Source: Ailurus styani (lineage: Eukaryota; Chordata; Mammalia; Carnivora; Ailuridae). From it: a stretch of DNA of 64,000 bases. Both the position numbers and the translations under genes were made by a program. The stretch is taken from NCBI GenBank assembly GCA_002007465.1, contig LNAC01000032.1:3047140-3111139 (forward strand), in the 5' to 3' direction. Below, piece by piece: positions 1 to 10,911 of this stretch; positions within the stretch are counted from its first letter, which is position 1, and each line of letters starts with the position of its first letter. The notes under the pieces were generated by a model. The model saw nothing but the letters and a program-made list of their open reading frames with translations, was not told the DNA's origin and ran no database searches.

Positions 1-1671
1 TTAATGTCTCTCTTCACTAATAGACTATAGGCTCCATCAGAAGTAGAAAGAGCTTTCATCATATCTACCACAAATATCCCCATTTTTTGGCTCAATCCTT
101 GACACGTATGGCCCTAAAATTTTCTGTATGTAAATAAATAACGTACTTCTTACTTCACTACATTTAAAACCATCCAAACAGATATTTTACCAAAATTTAC
201 ATATCCTTTATCTCTAGCTAAAACAAAAGAGGAATCTTTATTTGATCCTGAGCTATGTTATATTCTGCTCCTTATGATTTTGCTTCCTATCCTAATTCAT
301 TTTGGAATTAAAAACCGAAGTTCTGGGATCCACAGGTAGTATTGTTTTTTGGAAATTGAGAACAGCTGTATGTTGCAAGAATTCAGTTCAGCGTTACTGA
401 AATGTATGTAGTATTATATTTTCCTTCTGACCTCTTTGTAAGCCTCTGGAAGAATACACCTGTCTGTCAGCTAAACAAAAATGGTCCAAAAATTTCATTT
501 CACAAATAGTCATATACTGAGTTCAGGTTTAAAATTTCACTGTTTCATACAATTGAATCTAAGAGAGAGACTGACTATAGACCATGGATAGGAAGTGAAG
601 TCAAATCAAGTTCCAATAAGAAGGTATCTTGACCACTTGGCAGAAAGTCTATGTTAAAAACAATGAGTCTTAACTAAGAGTTAACCTGGATTTGGGTCGA
701 CTAGAAAATGTACAAACTATGGGGGAGAAAGAAAATCCTTCATTTTGTGATTCAGGGACAGGGAGGAGGATGTGTATACATCTTTAATAGTCTTTTATAT
801 TGATGCTCTGGACTCATTTTTCCCTTCCTTAAAAAAAAAAAAAGCATAGAATTATTCTATGACCTAGGATTGACTTTCTGTAAATGTACGTTTTACTGAT
901 AAGTTATAAATAGTTTATGATGATTTTAAATTAAAACCAGAAGTTAAATTTGGAACATGGAAGAGATAAATAAGTTAACTCTCAAAAATGTTGTGTCTTA
1001 AACTGTCATATCATATATCAAATAAAAAAACTCTCCAGGGACTCTATCTGGCTGTGATCAGAGCTATTCTTAGCAGAGCCCCTGTCTGTTCTGGTAGTTG
1101 GAATCTATGAGCTTTTGCTTTGGTAATTTTATAGTCACTGAGGCTGTTTATATTGAAACACCCACTCTGGCTCTCACATTAATAATTGTTAATGATATGA
1201 TAATTAAAAGTGGAAGTTTAAATTTCAGGGCATTTGGAGATATTTCAATAGGACCAAACAGTCTAAAGCATCAGTAATTATACATCAGGGCTATTTGTAA
1301 TGATCACAGAGGACATATGATTACCTCTAAACGATTGGCAGTATGATTAAGTGTGGGAATAACTAAGTGTGCTAATGACTGATGGGGTGAAAAAGGCTTT
1401 GATGAGGAGTGATCTAAAAACCATGCCCCATAAATTTAAAATACTGGTTTCCCTGCACCTTTCAGAAGCATGGTGGCATAGAAGAAATAACAAAACTGAC
1501 CTTAATCTCAATTGTCACAGCTATAAAATGGGGGGGGGAGGGTTGGTTACTAACCAGTTGGTTACTGGTTAATGCAGTCCATTTTGTGGGGCGAATATTA
1601 AAAGATGCGATGTAGTCAGTGACGGACCTAGTAGGTGTAGTAGGTGTTCAATAAATGATTTATATTATTTA
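1..1671. other. AT-rich single-copy stretch
   Basis: No gene or confidently named repeat is seen here. The stretch has short homopolymers (an A tract near 830 and a G tract near 1530). The words around 1635-1660, tagtaggtgttcaataaat, resemble the 3' end of a MIR or L2 element. Short open frames here lack any recognisable domain. Confidence 0.5.
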
Positions 1672-1890
1672 GGAGGCTGTGAACAGAATGGTTCAATGTC
1701 CTTGCTCTATTACCTACTAGCTTTTTGATAAGATCATCAGTTTCTTAAGGTTTTTTCTGTCATCTGTGAAATAGGAAAAATGACACCAAAATTGTAGGCC
1801 AGTTTGAGGAGTGAAATAAACTCATGAACATAACATTCGTAGAGTATTATCTGGCATGTGGTCAGCTGTAAATAATGGCAGCTTTAATTA
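1672..1890 (+). repeat. MIR SINE (ancient mammalian)
   Basis: The order of degraded words matches MIR on the plus strand: a 'ctattacctactagctttttgataag' type core, then 'tcatctgtgaaatagg', 'gaggagtgaaataaactcatgaac' and 'tatctggcatgtggtcagc'. MIR is a tRNA-derived SINE shared by all mammals and long inactive. Ends are approximate. Confidence 0.8.
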
Positions 1891-3439
1891 CAGTCATTAA
1901 CATAATAATGAACAGTAACTCACTCAGTCTTGATATGCCTCAGTTTTTTTTATCTCTAGAATTAAATTTCCCTAGAGCAAAAGTGCTGTTTGTGTCTGGT
2001 GGCAATACCGTAAAGAAAATCCCAGCCATTAGCTCTAACTGCGTAGTCAAAGGAGCAAAGACTTCAGAGACAAGAAATACTGCCCAGTGGGGACTTGGCT
2101 TTTGTATTTTACATAGAGGCTCGTGAATGGGGATAATAAGTATTGTTCTTTTCCAAGAAATATTATTTTGGTTTTTGTTTTTAAAGTGCTTTGAGGCAGA
2201 GACACCAGATTGTAAGTCCTGAAGGTCTAGCAATATATATACATATATTATTTTTTTTAAAGCTCTTACTATTTCAGTCATTTCTTTTCTGTGACATATT
2301 CATTGTTTTCAGGAAATTGCTTTAGTCTTCATTTAGTTCATATACACACTGGACTAGGCATGTATTATGCCTATCATGACCCCAGGAGCGGTCAGTGTTA
2401 GCTCATTACCATTTTAGTTTTTAGTGACCTATTTTCAAACGTATAAAATGAAACAGTAGAGAATGTAGGAAGCATCAACAAAATCCCTGCATGCATCCAC
2501 ACAAATACTTTCCAAAATTACCTGCAAAGTTAACAGGAGTCCTCAAGGTAAACATTGCATTAAGAGAAACACTCTTCCATGCATGTCTTTGTTTTTATAG
2601 TCATTTGTATCTATGTTGTAGGCTAATTCATGCTTTTAATGCCTTTAGGGAGAAATCTTATATGTGCATACCCTTATTTCCATTCCTAGAGCTCCTCAAA
2701 CATAATCAAACAGAAATGTAAGATAACCAATCAACTGGTAATATTCTTAATTATAGAGTTGTTACTCTGCATGGTCTAACGTATGCATTTACACCTGCCC
2801 ATATGGAACACCAAAGGAAAAACAAAACAAACAAACTATACAAAATATTGGGACTGGATAGAATAAGTAGCAAAAAGAACTGGAGGGATCATTTTTACTT
2901 ATTTAGATATTCTGAGTGTCAGTTATTGTCTTGAACTTTAGAGGGGCAACAAATGCAATTTCTCTTTCAGGTGGGAGAATTGGATTCCTTTGGAAATGCT
3001 GAACTCTTTTTGGGATCCAGGTCAATGTTTAACACCCTATAACCTTTGGCAGTGGGCCAAGTTGGTGTTTTTAAACTGAGATTGTACAAGGCAGAGAATT
3101 TCCACAATGTGTTCTGGTGTTACCATCACTGTTGATGTGTGGACAAAAAGCATGTGAAGGGACTACAAGGAGAGGCTTTGTTTTCATTTCCCTATTTTAG
3201 GTAGGGGTAAAAAAAAGGTCAGATACCGGCAAATTCATATGGTCCTCCTAGTAGTTTGTGAACCAGTGGTGTTAGGTTTTGTTTCATTCCTAGGAGACTC
3301 TCTGAATGAAAACATGACATGCTGAGAGGAAAGATATGAAGGTCATTTTCTCAGTCAATTGACAGAACATTTAATCACTATATTTATTGGTCTATTATTT
3401 TAACTGTGAAGATCTCGAACACAGAAATTGGTTTATCTT
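1891..3439. other. Unassigned single-copy DNA
   Basis: AT-rich sequence with no recognised coding exon, RNA gene or repeat family. Overlapping short open frames occur on both strands around 1940-2280, with no motif and no composition shift. Nothing further can be supported. Confidence 0.45.
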
Positions 3440-3545
3440 TCAGGTCTCAGCTCACTTCCAATTTAACTTTTACAGAGAAGGGTTCTCAGTCTTCTACCTC
3501 CATCTGTATTTTCTCTCAAAGTAATGCTTATTGTAATTTGTTCAC
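3440..3545 (+). repeat. Possible L2 LINE 3' fragment
   Basis: The passage 'ggtctcagctcacttccaa...gagaagggttctcagtcttc' follows the L2 3' region order (ctcagctcaaatgtcacctcctcagggaagcc in the consensus), strongly diverged. It is too short for certainty. Confidence 0.45.
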
Positions 3546-3959
3546 TATATGAAATATAATGTATTAATACAGCTGTATTAACTTTTATAAACTTCTTTCT
3601 TTCCCCGGACTAAAAAGAATCCATAATTTTATAGGCTCCTCAGTCCTAGATTGGTTCTTAGATATTTGTCATGCAAAATCTGAGAGGAAGTGGTGAAATT
3701 TGCTAGCAGTTAAAACAATCTCTAAGTTAAGAGAGAGCGAAGAGACTGGGGATAGGGTGTAAAAGGAAAAAGGAATGGAAGTACAGAGCATTGGCTGTAA
3801 GGTATCTAGTGATATTTGACTCTCTCTCTCTATGTATATATGTATATGAACATGTTTTTCTTTATATGTTACTGTTATTTATTGAAGAATATTTATATTT
3901 ATATATTATTGTTATTTATTAAAGAAATGCCCAATGCTTTGAAAATACTTTATGTTGTA
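3546..3959. other. AT-rich stretch with a small direct duplication
   Basis: A short TC tract near 3820-3832 runs into TATG repeats. A phrase of about 24 bases (tgttatttattgaagaa near 3873, tgttatttattaaagaa near 3910) then occurs twice about 37 bp apart, a diverged local duplication. No gene is seen. Confidence 0.5.
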
Positions 3960-3964
3960 ATGCC

Positions 3965-4287
3965 GGATGCGTTGTACGCCCACCTTAGAAGACCACCAGA
4001 GACGTAAGTCAAAGCCAAGCGGCAAGGGTCGTTTATTACGCGTTCGAACCCGGACCTCCGCGCACTCGTTGCCGGTGACGCTAAGAGGTCCCGATCTGGG
4101 TAGGTGCAGGGTTTTTATAAGCAGGTAAGCTGATTGGTCGACATTTCATACCTGGCATTGGTTGATTGGTGTGGGGAGCCCGCGCACGCGGTAAGCAAGC
4201 ATTCTTACGGAAGCAGAAGTAGCTAGTTGATAACACTTTCAAGCGTAAACAAGTTTCGGGTGGGGTGAGGTTTGTCCAGGCCTTTCA
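3965..4287 (-). mobile_element. Solo LTR of an endogenous retrovirus (LTR-1)
   Basis: Read on the minus strand, the block opens with TGAAAGGCCTGG and carries CCAAT-type boxes (accaatcaaccaatg), a TATA-like 'cttataaaaaccctgcac' and an AATAAA signal ('gcgtaataaacgac'). This is the order U3 promoter, R, polyadenylation signal, U5. The 5-bp word ATGCC lies directly outside both edges (3960-3964 and 4288-4292), matching a target-site duplication. With that reading the 3' end is not the canonical CA; extending to 3961 would restore TG...CA but lose the duplication. About two dozen CpG sites survive in 330 bp, unlike the flanks, which suggests a fairly recent insertion. No internal retroviral coding sequence is next to it, so it is probably a solo LTR left by recombination. 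Class is uncertain; the TGAAAG start is reminiscent of gammaretroviruses. Confidence 0.75.
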
Positions 4288-4379
4288 ATGCCTAGAGAAA
4301 AAGAAATCAGTAAAATGTCAAACTTCAAAAAGTTGACTCAATATTGTAGCTCACATTTCAAATCATAAGATATCTGTAT

Positions 4380-4395
4380 AAACTAGACACCACTA
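4380..4395. repeat. Target-site duplication, left copy (SINE at 4396)
   Basis: The word aaactagacaccacta is repeated without mismatch at 4603-4618, flanking the SINE. Confidence 0.9.
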
Positions 4396-4602
4396 GGGCA
4401 CCTGGGTGGCCCAGTGGGTTAAAGCCTCTGCCTTTGGCTCAGGTCATGATCTCAGGGTCCTGGGATCAAGCCCCAAATCAGGCTCTCTGCTCAGCAGGGA
4501 GCCTGCTTCCTCCTCTCTCTCTGCCTGCCTCTCTGCCTACTTGTAATCTCTCTGTAAAATAAAGAAATAAAATCTTTAAAAAACAAAACAAAATAAAACA
4601 AA
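4396..4602 (+). mobile_element. CAN-SINE (mustelid-type), plus strand
   Basis: Starts with gggcacctgggtggcccag, contains the tRNA-derived A and B box region (ggctcaggtcatgatctcag), a CT-rich middle, then ataaaatcttt and an A-rich tail. It is flanked by a perfect 16-bp duplication, so the insertion is complete and fairly young. Confidence 0.97.
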
Positions 4603-4618
4603 AAACTAGACACCACTA

Positions 4619-5085
4619 AATTGAAAACTATTTCAAAACTGCAGAATGTGCTCTTTATTACAAGGTGTTTTGCTATATCTGGCTATGAGTAATAATAGCC
4701 CATCAGAGAACTTTGTATTATTGATAGGTCTTTGGCAAAATACTTCTGTTCTTTTCAGACAGTAATTTGGTGGCAAAATGCAGCCATTCTGAGTATAAAT
4801 TGTATAAAAATAAAAAATGTGTGCAGAAATTTACTTCCATGATCCTAAAGTGCCCACAGGGGAAACTGAGTTAGTGAGCATGGGGGGAAAGTATTTTGAA
4901 GAGGTGGGTATTTAAACATATAGAGACATAATACACGTTTAAGTGTGAAATGATTATATTTGAAAGATATAATGTTTGAGCGGCTCAGTTTCCCTCAAAT
5001 AATACTTAAGGAATTTTCATTTGTATAAAAGTTGGATTGGGTCCTACTACTTGAGATATATCTTTATTGTAAAGGAAGTTTTCCT
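4619..5085. other. Unassigned single-copy DNA
   Basis: AT-rich, with no coding or repeat signature recognised. It runs into the duplicated unit that begins at 5086. Confidence 0.45.
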
Positions 5086-5582
5086 AAAGTCAGATTGCTT
5101 CCCTAACTTTGCCCTTTAAAAAATAAAAAATGTTAACATTTACATATGAGCGCTGACTTGGACTCCTAGCAGAAATAGGAAAGCACAAGGAAATGACTAT
5201 CACGCTAAACATAGTGCCACCACTAGGACACTCGCCAGCTCATCGTCTTCTAGGCTGTTTTATTTGCAAGGATTTGTCCTACAGCTGATTGTTTCGGAGA
5301 CCCTATGCTGCAGAAGTTCAGAGGTGACCAAGAAACTCAAGCGGCACCCTGGAGAGATGGGAGACAGTTTATTACGCCGGCCGGCGGGCCCAGCGGAATA
5401 GTTTCACAAAGGCTGAGCACCTAATTGTGATTAGGAAGGGCATTTGTAGGCAAACTAGGAATTTTTCATAAGGTCACACCACTGAACACTGATTAGTTCA
5501 GGGCCATGCAATAGGTCTTTGTTTAGGTCTTTGGTGGGGTCTCACTACTGATTAGCTCCAGGGCCCTGCAGCAGGTCTTTAT
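5086..5582. repeat. First copy of a 497-bp tandem duplication, ending at an N
   Basis: This segment is repeated at 5584-6080 with a constant offset of 498. I see only two differences, both transitions: gcccttt versus gcctttt near 5114, and atcacgct versus atcacact near 5203. The junction is a single N at 5583. The unit begins in single-copy DNA and stops inside LTR-2, so its boundaries match neither element end. Confidence 0.95.
5290..5582 (-). mobile_element. LTR-2, partial copy cut off at the N
   Basis: Same sequence as the LTR at 5788-6168 but missing the roughly 88 bp at its right edge (the 5' start of U3 in sense orientation). The break coincides with the N at 5583, so this is a truncated assembly copy or a partial duplication, not an independent insertion. 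Confidence 0.8.
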
Positions 5583-5583
5583 N
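5583..5583. other. Single-base N at a duplication junction
   Basis: One ambiguous base exactly between the two copies of the 497-bp unit. This is typical of a contig join where the true overlap was not merged. Confidence 0.9.
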
Positions 5584-6080
5584 AAAGTCAGATTGCTTCC
5601 CTAACTTTGCCTTTTAAAAAATAAAAAATGTTAACATTTACATATGAGCGCTGACTTGGACTCCTAGCAGAAATAGGAAAGCACAAGGAAATGACTATCA
5701 CACTAAACATAGTGCCACCACTAGGACACTCGCCAGCTCATCGTCTTCTAGGCTGTTTTATTTGCAAGGATTTGTCCTACAGCTGATTGTTTCGGAGACC
5801 CTATGCTGCAGAAGTTCAGAGGTGACCAAGAAACTCAAGCGGCACCCTGGAGAGATGGGAGACAGTTTATTACGCCGGCCGGCGGGCCCAGCGGAATAGT
5901 TTCACAAAGGCTGAGCACCTAATTGTGATTAGGAAGGGCATTTGTAGGCAAACTAGGAATTTTTCATAAGGTCACACCACTGAACACTGATTAGTTCAGG
6001 GCCATGCAATAGGTCTTTGTTTAGGTCTTTGGTGGGGTCTCACTACTGATTAGCTCCAGGGCCCTGCAGCAGGTCTTTAT
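5584..6080. repeat. Second copy of the 497-bp tandem duplication
   Basis: Matches 5086-5582 with a constant 498-base offset. This copy continues without a break through the rest of LTR-2 into flanking DNA, so it is the better candidate for the true sequence. Confidence 0.95.
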
Positions 6081-6168
6081 GCGGGAGTGACTTGGCAGGG
6101 GAGGGCCAAGTTGTCCTTGGGAGCTCCTCATCTCAGTCAGGCGGCCATTTTGGGGTGTTTCCGCCTCA
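5788..6168 (-). mobile_element. Endogenous retroviral LTR (LTR-2), complete-looking
   Basis: On the minus strand it runs from TGAGGCGGAAACACC to GGTCTCCGAAACA, giving TG...CA ends and about 381 bp. An AATAAA lies in 'gcgtaataaactgtctccc' after a GC-rich block (the plus-strand ccggccggcgggccc). The U3 part holds an internal direct repeat, ctgattag(t/c)tc(c)agggcc followed by aggtcttt, near 5987-6018 and 6046-6079. This is an enhancer-like tandem arrangement common in retroviral U3. No target-site duplication was found and no viral coding sequence is adjacent. It is not obviously the same family as LTR-1. Confidence 0.72.
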
Positions 6169-6224
6169 CCTAAAAAGAGGGGATAATCATGACACAAAGA
6201 GATGTCCCTTTATTTATTTATTTA

Positions 6225-6433
6225 TGAAAAAAATTTTTTAAAAAGATTTATTTATTTATTCGACACAGAGAGAGAGAGAGATCACAAGTAGGCAGAGAGG
6301 CAGGCAGAGGGAGAGGGAGAAGGGAGCTCCCTGCTGAGCAGAGAGCCCCATGCAGGGCTCGATCCCAGGACCCTGAGATCATGACCTGAGCCAAAGGAAG
6401 AGGCTTAACCCATTGAGCCACCCAGACACCCCT
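6225..6433 (-). mobile_element. CAN-SINE, minus strand
   Basis: Shows the reverse-complement signature: a T-rich head with repeated ATTT, gacacagagagagag, agatcacaagtaggcagag, then gatcatgacctgagcc and the terminal gccacccagacacccc. The possible flanking duplication tgtcc(c)ttta is imperfect. Confidence 0.93.
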
Positions 6434-7731
6434 ATTGTCCTTTAAATCCTTAAATCTTTCATCAAAGAAGGTAAAAATTTAGGACAATTCAAAGGGTTTT
6501 ATTATAATAGCTATGAAAGATAAAAGCACTCATTGACTTTAGAAGTGAAATTAAGCTGTTCCAAAATAAGGATTTTTTTCCTAAGTCAAATGTAAATGTA
6601 GGGCGAGGGTTGATAGTTAATCTTTTAAACAATTCGTTAGTCTCTACTTAGTCTTAACTTCCTAATTTCATAAGGGAACTGATTTTTAAGGGAAGTTTTC
6701 TCTTTTCAGACTTCAGAAGTTTTTTCAAAATACCTTCTCTGAAGGCTTTATCAGAGCAGAAATTGTTTGAGATGACTCAGTATTAATTTATTATACCAGG
6801 CAGACAGGCTTTTGGCTAGCAAATCTAAGTGCAGTTACCCAATGCCATTCGAATGTCATTTTGAGAGGGGAAGCAGGTTGGATGAGTGGCTTAAGGTAGA
6901 TGTCCTTCTCAGTATAAGAATTTAGGAAGTGAGCTGCTTTCTCATTCATAATAGTAATGAAAGGGAAATCTGAGGATTTGGTTTAAATAGATTAATGGGC
7001 TGCTATATTTTAACACTGTTGACAGTTTGTTTTGGCACGTCAAGAAGTGCTATAGTATTCATACACAGTAGATTATGAGAGATTAGTGATCATCCAATTT
7101 AGAATGAGCTAATGGTGTGTTTGTGTCAGAGAACTGAATTTACGCAATCATGTTCCCAGCACTAAGTAAGCATGCCAGTCTTGGGAAACTATGAAATGGC
7201 CACACAAGAACCCAGGGGGTGAACGTGGTGGTAATCAAGGCCATGAAGACATGGGCTACCTTTCATGTTTTAATTTGCACCAGTCCATTTGAGGCCTAAG
7301 AGCAGAAGCTGTTCTCCAGCATCTGCCAGACAAGCCCATGTGTTTTATTTTGTTTGTTTGTTTTTTTTAGAACATAAAAAAGTTGTAAAGCATGAAGACT
7401 TGCTCAACAGCTGGCCTTCAGTCTTTGCTGGGTTAAGCCCATTCCTAATTCCATATTTGTGAGTATGGATTTGCAGGAGTCAAATTCCAATGATTTGTGA
7501 ATTCAGATCTAGAAGAAATTATAGGATAAAAATTGGGCCATTCTTTAAAAATAAAATCTATTAAGGTCATTATTTAATTCCAAACCACTATCATACTATA
7601 TTTGGTGTTTCCTTCCAAGTAAATAGTATTCAAGACATTTGCTATGGCCCTAATTCTGCAAGACTAAGTCCTTTCTGTCCTATGGGAAAGATATTTTAAG
7701 GCACTTTTATCATTGTTTTTTGGGTGTGCAG
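6434..7731. other. Unassigned single-copy DNA
   Basis: No gene, RNA or named repeat is recognised. Composition is AT-rich and uniform, with a GTTT-rich patch near 7343-7365. Confidence 0.45.
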
Positions 7732-7747
7732 CACAAATCCCCTTATT

Positions 7748-7944
7748 ATTATTATTTTAAAAAATTTTATTTATTTATTTGACAGAGAGATAGAGCACAA
7801 GTAAGCAGAGCAGCACACAGAGGGAGAAAGAGAAGCAGGCTCTCTGCTGAGCAGGGAGCCTGATGTGGGGCTTGATCCCAGAACCCTGGCACCATGACCA
7901 GAGCCGAAGGCAGTTGCCTAACCAACTGAGGCACCCAGGCGCCC
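7748..7944 (-). mobile_element. CAN-SINE, minus strand
   Basis: Contains the reverse-complement CAN-SINE words (gacagagagatagagcacaagtaagcag, accatgaccagagccgaagg, ggcacccaggcgcc). It is flanked by the 16-bp direct repeat cacaaatccccttatt at 7732-7747 and 7945-7960. Confidence 0.96.
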
Positions 7945-8027
7945 CACAAATCCCCTTATTGATTCATCTCTTCTGCTCTCCTAAGGGCCTCATTCTGTGT
8001 AGCAATGGAATCAGATAGGATACTTTG

Positions 8028-8092
8028 TTCAATCATTTATTTATTCAGTAGTATTTATTCAGTATCAGCTCTGCACTAGATATTGCTGTAGG
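8028..8092 (-). repeat. L2-like LINE 3' fragment
   Basis: The phrase 'atttatttattcagtagtatttattcagtatcagctctgcactagatattgctgtaggt' follows the reverse L2 3' end (attcaacaaatatttattgagcacctactatgtgccaggcactgttctagg), diverged. Confidence 0.55.
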
Positions 8093-8300
8093 TCTGTTCT
8101 TTCCAATATGGAAGTCACTAACCACATGTACCTATTTGAGCCTTTGAAATATGGCTAGCTTGAATTGAGATGTGCTCCAAGTACAGAGTATTTACTGGAT
8201 TTCACAGACATAGCACACAAAAAAGAAGGTAGATTATATTAATATTTTTTATATTGGTTATCATTTAACATGTAATCACTATAAACCTTGCTGAGAAACT
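8093..8300 (+). repeat. Old mammalian interspersed repeat, family not named
   Basis: The wording ccaatatggaagtcactaaccacatgtacctatttgagcc...gaaatatggctagcttgaattgagatgtgct is a widespread mammalian dispersed repeat that I recognise by text but cannot assign to a family. It holds no coding content. Confidence 0.55.
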
Positions 8301-8484
8301 ATGTAAGCAGCAAATATCATTTTATTTAGCAATAACTACAAAGCATGGATATGGAGGCTCTGAATGTCTATTAGAGGTAGTCTGTCATTGGCACAAGGTG
8401 ACAACCACAAGGTTCTCTCATGGCCAGAAGCCATGAGAAAAAAGCCATCCAAAAAAAAGAGTTTCTGACCTGAGTATGCCCTAT

Positions 8485-8952
8485 TGTAGTGGGTTAAATG
8501 GTACCCTCCAACCCCCTCAAAGATATGTGTACTTCCAAATCCCTGGAACTTATGAAGGTGGCCTTATTTGAAATAGGGTCATTGCAGGTATTTAAGTTAA
8601 GGATTTCAGTATGAGATCATCCTGCATTATCTGGATGGACTTTAAATCCAATGACAAGTATCCTTATAAGAGACAGAAGAGGAGAGGACAGGAACACAGA
8701 GGATAGATAAAGCCATCTGAAGAAGGAGGAAGAAGTTGGAATTATGCAGCCACAAGCCAAGGCCTAAGTGGATGTACCAGAAGCTGAGAGAGGCAAGGAA
8801 GGATTCTCCCTGGAGCCTCCAGAGACAGAAAGTCCCTACTAATGCTTTGATTCTAGACTTCTGATCTCCAGAGCTGTGAAAAAATACATTTCTGTTGTTT
8901 TAATCTACCATATTTGTGGTAAATTGTAATGGCAGTCCTTAGAAACTAATAC
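8485..8952 (+). mobile_element. ERVL-MaLR LTR (MLT1-type), plus strand
   Basis: The full MLT1 word order is present: TG start, 'ggccttatttgaaatagggtcattgcagg', 'taaatccaatgacaagtatccttataagagac', 'ccacaagccaaggcc', 'accagaagctgagagaggcaaggaaggattctccc', 'gactt ctgatctccagagctgtgaa', 'ttctgttgtttta' and 'cagtccttagaaactaata'. These are ancient non-autonomous LTR retrotransposons. Near full length at about 468 bp. Confidence 0.9.
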
Positions 8953-9081
8953 ATCCACTCTCTTTTTTCCCTGTAACACATGGATTAGGTAAATTTGGTC
9001 CTTGAGAAGAATTACTCTAATCTAAGGTCCTTCATATGGAAACAAAGACATTCCCTTCCTGTAAAATGATGGGTTCTTTTT

Positions 9082-9304
9082 TTTTTAATTTAAATTCAAT
9101 TAATTATATATAGTGTATTATTAGTTTCAGAGGTAGAATTCAGTGATTCATCAGTTGCATATACACACAGTGGTCATTATATCACATGCCCTCCTTAATG
9201 TCCATCATCCCATTACCCCATCCCCCCACACCCTCCCCTCTGGTAACCCTCAGTTTGTTTCCTGTGATGAAGCATCTCTTATGCTTTGTCTTCGTCTCTG
9301 ATTT
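9082..9304 (-). mobile_element. 5'-truncated L1, 3' UTR only
   Basis: The sequence is the reverse complement of the carnivore L1 3' end (tagtgtattattagtttcagaggtagaattcag ... cccacaccctcccctctggtaaccctcagtttgtttcc). Flanking duplication: atgatgggttcttttt at 9066-9081 and atgatgggctttttg from 9305. The length of about 223 bp reflects incomplete reverse transcription. Confidence 0.88.
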
Positions 9305-9486
9305 ATGATGGGCTTTTTGCACTTTCTAGTTCCCAAATACATAGGTTCAGTTTAATTTTTTTACTTACATTATTTCACCCATGTTCTCATCCTTTTAGTC
9401 TGTGATAAACCCCATCCAACCTCTTCTTACACCCTAATCCAAGATGGAAATAACTCCTCCATTAATTGCTCCCCATGTTATTACTA

Positions 9487-10325
9487 TTTATTTCATTTAT
9501 TCAACTAATATTTTGAGAATCACATCTGTAGGACAATACACTGAAATTTTTTTCTTGGGATAACATTGTGAACACAACAGACAAAAGTCTCTGGTTTCTG
9601 GATCTTAATTTCTAATAGGGGCAGAGAAACAATGATAACAACAAATATCATAGCATGTCATAGACTAATGAGTGTTGTGGAGCACAGACAAGTAAAGCAA
9701 GGTAAATGGATTTAGGAGGTATGGGAGGCTTGCTTGCAGTATGAGATAAAGTGGTCAGGGTGGGCCTCATTGAGTAGATGACATTTGCATAAAGACTTGA
9801 AGGAGTTAGCCAAGCAGATATCTATAGAAACAACATTCCAGGCAGAGAGAACAAGTACAGCAAAGACCTTAGGGTAGGAGCATCCCTGGTGTATACACAA
9901 CAGAGTCCAGTATGATGGGAGTAAAGTGAACAGGGGACACAGAAAGGAGGTGATGGTGGGGGCAGGGAACAGCATGTAGGACCCATTAGGCTATTGTTAA
10001 GGATTTGGCATTTCTCCTGAGTGAAATGCAGAGTGCTTGGAGATTTCAGCAGAGGAAAGTCATATTCTGACTTAAATTAGAAAAATTATTTTGGCTGCAA
10101 TGCTGAGAATGGGCCATAGAGGTGGCTGGGGTGGGAACAAAGAGAGAGGCAGAGAGATCTATTAAGAGGTGCTGCAATTGAGAAATAATGTTGACTCAGA
10201 CCTGGGGGAACAGTGGACATGATAGGAAGGAGTGGGATTATGGATACAATTTGAAGGCATAGTCAATAGAGTGTGAAAGAGTAAGAGGAATCAAGAATGA
10301 TTCCATGACTTTGGCCTGAACCTCA
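9487..10325 (-). repeat. L2 LINE, minus strand
   Basis: Reads as a reverse-complement L2 3' region: ttcatttattcaactaatattttgag, then gtggtcagggtgggcctcattgagtagatgacatttgcataaagacttgaaggagttagcc, attccaggcagagagaacaagtacagcaaagacctt, and gtcatattctgacttaaatt. It is old and diverged, with no open frame of interest. Confidence 0.78.
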
Positions 10326-10856
10326 GGAAGGATAGAGAGAGATGCTTTCAGTGAGTGAAGAAGGGCTACAGAGACAGCAAATTTTGTGGGAGTTGGCAGG
10401 GCGGGTATTATTCATTTCCAAGTACATTTTCTCATTATCATATAATTAGCCTGAGCTAGTGATTCTATTAATAAGAAAATTAGAAGTGATGCAGGCATAG
10501 TTCAGTTTCCACTGGACTCAGGGGTGTTCTTGGCTTACCCCATTATGGTAATGGCAGAGATCCAAGCTTTGCATTTACTTCTTATTAGTCTGACTATATA
10601 AGATCCTGAGGACCTGCATATGGTCTCCTGAAGTTACTGATTTTATACTTAGCATTTAACCTTCATTCCTTCCTTCTTCCAACATGATAGATTTTCTTTT
10701 TAGTTACTAATAGCTGCCTTTCACATTTTTCTAAATATATTTCAATTTTCTTTCAAGCAATTTTCTCCTCTTTTATTTCCCACATTTTTAGTTATCATCT
10801 TAGTGCTTCTTTAGCCTCTCATTCATTCCTTGGGCCTACAATAAACTTCTAATAAA
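10326..10856. other. Unassigned single-copy DNA
   Basis: No gene or repeat is recognised. It ends at a C-rich patch that serves as the insertion target of the following SINE. Confidence 0.45.
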
Positions 10857-10867
10857 TCACCCCCCCT

Positions 10868-10875
10868 TTTTATTT

Positions 10876-10911
<36 letters not shown>

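Noticed and set aside
4396..4470. tRNA gene candidates in the SINE heads
   Set aside because: The A and B box-like words belong to tRNA-derived SINEs. No intact cloverleaf or discriminator was found.
3960..6170. One provirus with LTR-1 and LTR-2 as its two ends
   Set aside because: The two LTR sequences are not copies of each other, and the DNA between them holds a SINE and ordinary flank, with no retroviral genes.
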